Origin: Asparagopsis taxiformis
Taxonomy: Eukaryota; Rhodophyta; Florideophyceae; Bonnemaisoniales; Bonnemaisoniaceae
NCBI GenBank assembly: GCA_030407315.1
Contig: JALQPE010000417.1
Coordinates: 1-57,032 of the forward strand
Direction of reading: 5' to 3'
Length of the DNA stretch: 57,032 nucleotides
Below the pieces are notes generated by a model, which saw nothing but the letters and a program-made list of their open reading frames with translations, did no database searches and had not been told where the DNA came from. Both the position numbers and the translations under genes were made by a program. How positions within the stretch are numbered: the stretch's first letter is position 1; each line of letters opens with the position of its first letter. Shown one piece after another: positions 53,480-57,032 of the stretch.

Positions 53480-55867
53480 ATGCGACCAATTTTATTTTTG
53501 TGGTGCTTTCGAGACTTGGAATGTAACGTGTTCGTTCGTAGTTTTGTGGGTAGTAGTTTTGTGCTCACTCCAGCTGACATCCCAACGGTGGAATTTACCG
53601 AGAGTTCAATCATTTCCAACTGTTACATCACATTGCGTGCTGGCAAACGTGTGCATGGAAGGACGAACGACTGCCCTGGGATGAATTTTCAATTAATTCA
53701 TTTGTAATATAAACTTTTTTATTTCCGAACTTCGTGGAATCTGAATGTGCTTTACAGCGGATATGCCACGGATCATGTAAGGAAAGCAAATGGATTCTCA
53801 TATATATGATTATATGTTTATATTCGTTGTTCTCGATCCGGATCTCATTGTTCGGAATCATCCGAGACCATGGCTTGGGCCATACTCAATCTCACTGCCG
53901 GCGATGAGATTCGAGTATGCACAGCAAGACTTAAGCGGACGCTGAAAGCTGTCCGGTCGACGCCGCAGGCTCCACTCCGCCTCATCACCGACTGATCTTC
54001 TTTGACCGCCTTTGCTTTGTTCAGTGTATAGAGGATGGACGAAGGTACGTGCGCGAATCTTGAAGGTATGCATTGAAGGAAGCGTGGGTTTTGAGTCTGA
54101 CTATTTCCGTTGATGCGATATTTTTCATAGGAAGCCTGTTGACTCATGGTTTGTATTGAGCGGAGGATGGAAGAGAGGTACGTGAAGTTTTGAAAGTATG
54201 CTGCGAGGGAAGGTTGGTTTTGAGTCTGACTGTTGTGGTTGATTCGATGTTGTGTAGATGATGCAGGAATGTTGATGACGGAAGGTAAGTTTCATTGAGT
54301 GCCAAGATGTGCTTTGCGAAGATATGGACTGCTGACTATGATTATTATTCATTGCAAGGTTTTTGGATCATGGTTTTGTATTGTGTGTAGGATGGATGAG
54401 AGGTACATTTGCGAGTTCTCAGGGTATGTAGCGAGGGAAACGTTGGTTTCAATCTGACTGTTGCGATTGATTCCGATGTTGCGTAGGTGATGGAGGAATA
54501 GTGATGACGGAAGGTAAGTCACATGGGGCGCCCAGACCGGTTGTGCGAAGATGCGGAATGCTGACTACTTTTCTTGGCTACACGATTACGTGATTTATGG
54601 TTTTTATTGTGTGCAGGATGGAACAGGTAAGGTAAGTGTGCGAGTTTGAAAGTAAGCAGCGAGGGAAGGTTGGTTTTGAGTCTGACTATTTCCGTTGATG
54701 CGATATTTTTCATTGGAAGCCTATTGAGTCATGGTGTGTATTGTGTGGAGCGAAGGTAAGTGTGCGAGTTTTGAAAGTAAGCAGCGAGGGAAGGTTGGTT
54801 TGGGTCTGACTGTTGTGGTTGATTCCGATGTTGCGTAGATGATGCAGGAATGTGATAACGGAAGGTAAGTTTCATTGAGCGCCAGGATGTGTTTTGCGAA
54901 GATATGGACTGCTGACTTTGATTATTTCATTGCAAGGTTTTTGGATCATGGTTGTATTTTGTGTAGGATGGATGAGAGGTAAGTAAGGAAGTTTCTAGGA
55001 TATCTGTCGTGGTAAGCGTTGCTTTTGAATCTGACTGTTGGGGTTGATGTTGTGTATGTGATGCAGGAGTGGTGAAGCAGGAACGGCAGGACTGAAGGAG
55101 AGTGAAGAAGGGATCTAGGAAGATGGGGAATGAAGCTGTGAGGTGTTTCTGGTATGTGTATATTTTGGGGCATACGATAGAAGTGAGAGTGGTTTCAAGT
55201 GGTGTAAGATTTTGCTGACCATGTTCGTGTTTGATGTCTTGATGATTTAATGGGCTGGGGTGGTGTCGAGGAAAGCGGGGATGGAATTGGGAAGGAGCGG
55301 ATTTTTGTAATCAAGGTCGTGAGGGTTCTTGAAGTATGTGGATGGTGGTGCATGGCGTTCGGATGGTAGGGAGAACGCGATAGTGAGGGAGATGGGTGAT
55401 CGACGATATGCTGACAGGTATTTTGTATTCCGGCTGGATACGTATTTCATATTCTGGCTGGTACATATTCCGTATTCTGGCTGGATACGTATTCCTATTC
55501 TAACCGGGTATTTATTTCCTATTCTGACCAGATATGTATTTCCTATTCTAGAGAGACGTATTGTATACGAGCAGTTTCGTAAATGAGAGAATAAAATACG
55601 GTCCGATATGGGCCCTGAATTTACCATCCGCTGTAATTTCTTTCCCTCCCGGTTCTCGCTGATATATTGTATACTAGGGGGGGGGATTTTGTCGGTCCGA
55701 GAAAGTACGTCGCCATATGTACTAGAGAAAGTGGACGTCCCGTATCCAAAAAAAATTTTTATTTTTTTTGGACGCGGACGTTCATTTGTTCTAGTAAATC
55801 TCGGGGCCGACTAGGACCCGTACTAGAGAGACTGGACGTCGGCGTCCACTTCCGAAAAACACTGACG
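53480..55867 (+). repeat. Right-arm repeat C, copy 2
   Basis: Similar to 30930-33865. The micro-exon-like array is present at about 54000-55080 with 27-nt segments at 54258-54284 and about 54488-54514, both open in the shared phase, and a 12-nt segment at about 54967-54978. One 27-nt unit has lost a base (near 54839) and the terminal segment has an early TGA, so this copy is more decayed. The 24-bp array is at 55423-55555; the 43-bp array is almost absent. Confidence 0.8.
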
Positions 55868-55938
55868 AGCTCCTTTTTCTCCGGATATCAATTCTACCTA
55901 TTGGTATATGGTACCTGAAGGCATTCGTATCTAAAATT

Positions 55939-57032
55939 TCAGGTATGCACAGGTCGTTCAAGTGCTTGAACTAAATTATTCAATCTGAATATCCGTTTCA
56001 GCTTAAAGTGCTTCAAATGGCTACACTGCCCATGTCTTTGTTTCAACAGGACATTCGTTAAGTCCTTTGTGCATTGGTTATGTATTTCATTGCATGCTTT
56101 GCAAATTGTAGAACGATCATTTGATAGATATTCTCGGAGTATATCCGGAACATCTTCATTCAGGTTATTGATCGGCTCCCATGTGTTGTCGCATGGGTCA
56201 GGAAGTCCTTCCCATTCAACTCTTACTTTGAAGAGTCTCCATTCTCTCCTTATTCTTTGAGACAGCTTATCTTCGTATACTGTTTCTGTGTGTATTGCAT
56301 GTTTGATCATTTCATCGGACAAGTGCTTGTTTTCCAGGTCTACGCGGTATAGTATCATTCTTGTCCATGTACTATTTCAGCGTGGTTGTTAACCAAGCTT
56401 GTTATTCATACACCAGGGGATTGAGGATTTTTGTAACCCTTTTCGGTCCTTGCCATTTAAAAGAAGCTTGTGTCCTCTATTCCTGTGCTCTGCGCACAAA
56501 GTACAAAATCTCCAACATGAAACGATGGTTGAATCACGTTTGTTTTGAGTTGTGTATCTTGATGTGCCTCTGTCTGTTGTTGCGGACCTTTTTCTGATAT
56601 GACTTTATGCATATCTTCGATCGCAAGTTGTAAGCGGTCAATCTCGATGATCTTTTGTCCTTTCGAAAGTTCCATTGTCTTTGAGATGTCTTGTAAGTTG
56701 TACAGTTCAGTAAATTATCACCTTATTGGTCTGATTCCAGTCATTTACTTCCAATGGAGTGCGGTATTCTCCATTATTGATCTTCGTCCGAATCTACTGT
56801 ATGGTGATTCGTTGATAATTCTTTGTACACTGGAATTATGCTTGGCCAATCTTGTGGAGCTAATCTCAGCTCAGATAGTAGTGCAGTTGTTGCACGCAAT
56901 ACCTCACGACAGCATCGCTCTACTGCCCCATTGCTCCATGGGCAATATGCTGTTGTAAACTTGTGTGTGATGTTGTGTTCGTGGGCTAGTTTGTTCATTA
57001 CAGAGTTTCTGAAGTGGGAGCCCTGGTCTGAA
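55939..57032 (-). pseudogene. Ty3/gypsy pol remnant: integrase C-terminus and chromodomain
   Basis: Read right to left. 56998-56774 has the end of an integrase core (FTTAYCPWSNGAVERCCRE, with the catalytic Glu in GAVE). 56675-56457 has a spacer with FHVGDFVLCAQ, continuing across a frameshift into KWQGPKRVTKILNPLVYE (about 56460-56400). 56358-55939 has a chromodomain (RREWRLFKVRVEWEGLPDP ... NTWEPINNL) and a Cys-bearing tail. Three frames are needed, so it is decayed. It runs off the right edge; the 3' side ends where element 2 begins at 55867, probably cut by it. It differs from the gypsy element at 1-4579 in chromodomain and spacing. Confidence 0.85.

Larger units (their letters stand above)
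34696..55867. mobile_element. Element 2: ~21.2 kb DNA element carrying an epigenetic gene set
   Basis: Left end CGTCTGTGTTCTCGGAA, right end ...TTCCGAAAAACACTGACG, with the same arm families as element 1. Cargo from left to right: ParB-like/oxygenase protein (-), methyltransferase-SET protein (+), coiled-coil protein (+), decayed KDZ/Plavaka-like transposase (-). Modules with the 56-bp palindrome separate the genes. No target duplication seen: the left flank is segment B, the right flank a gypsy remnant. The transposase is broken, the methyltransferase and oxygenase frames are not. Confidence 0.65.

Noticed and set aside
1..57032. tRNA or rRNA genes
   Set aside because: No cloverleaf or conserved rRNA segment was recognised on either strand, though a covariance search could not be run.

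Overview
This is a eukaryotic window made almost entirely of mobile DNA: LTR-retrotransposon remnants at both edges and, between them, two related ~21-22 kb DNA-transposon-like elements, one with an 11 kb element nested inside it. No housekeeping gene, rRNA, tRNA or CRISPR array was recognised. Ty3/gypsy and Ty1/copia remnants, TATA-like boxes, splice-site-like repeats and chromatin domains (SET, chromodomain, PHD-like finger) rule out a bacterium. A red alga or another protist is my best guess, with low confidence.

Layout. 1-4579 (+): decayed Ty3/gypsy pol ending in a chromodomain. 4913-8089 (-): a Pro-rich/coiled-coil Gag-like or antisense gene, tail to tail with that pol. 9583-11444 (+): Ty1/copia polyprotein (protease, integrase, start of RT), cut at 11444. 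11445-33865: element 1, ends CGTCTGTG...CACAGACG, with long, related, inverted arms. 14218-25195: an 11 kb element nested in element 1, with 1211-bp terminal inverted repeats and 4-bp GTCC target duplications; the same site without the insertion is preserved at 29678-29681. 33866-34695: an 830-bp copy of a segment that also lies inside element 1. 34696-55867: element 2, same ends and arms, different cargo. 55939-57032 (-): a second Ty3/gypsy remnant running off the edge.

The most interesting content is the cargo. The nested element encodes a DUF7869-type DDE transposase, a ParB-like protein and a beta-class (DPPY) DNA amino-methyltransferase with a zinc finger; the ParB and methyltransferase frames overlap at a run of nine A. 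Element 2 carries a diverged version of the same pairing: a ParB-like domain joined to an Fe(II)/2-oxoglutarate oxygenase-like domain (HxD...H...R), and, divergently, a DPPY methyltransferase joined to a SET domain. Next to them are a coiled-coil protein and a decayed KDZ/Plavaka-like transposase. So two different transposon types each pair ParB with a DNA methyltransferase, and one adds a possible eraser (oxygenase) and a histone-methylation module (SET). I infer a mobile, self-marking epigenetic system; its function cannot be shown from sequence alone.

Non-coding structure is also unusual: twelve copies of a 56-bp double palindrome in ~500-bp modules, recurrent GGACGTCC palindromes, several tandem arrays, and in the right arms an alternating series of 27-nt and 12-nt segments framed by AG and GTAAGT that keep one reading frame, like a micro-exon gene.
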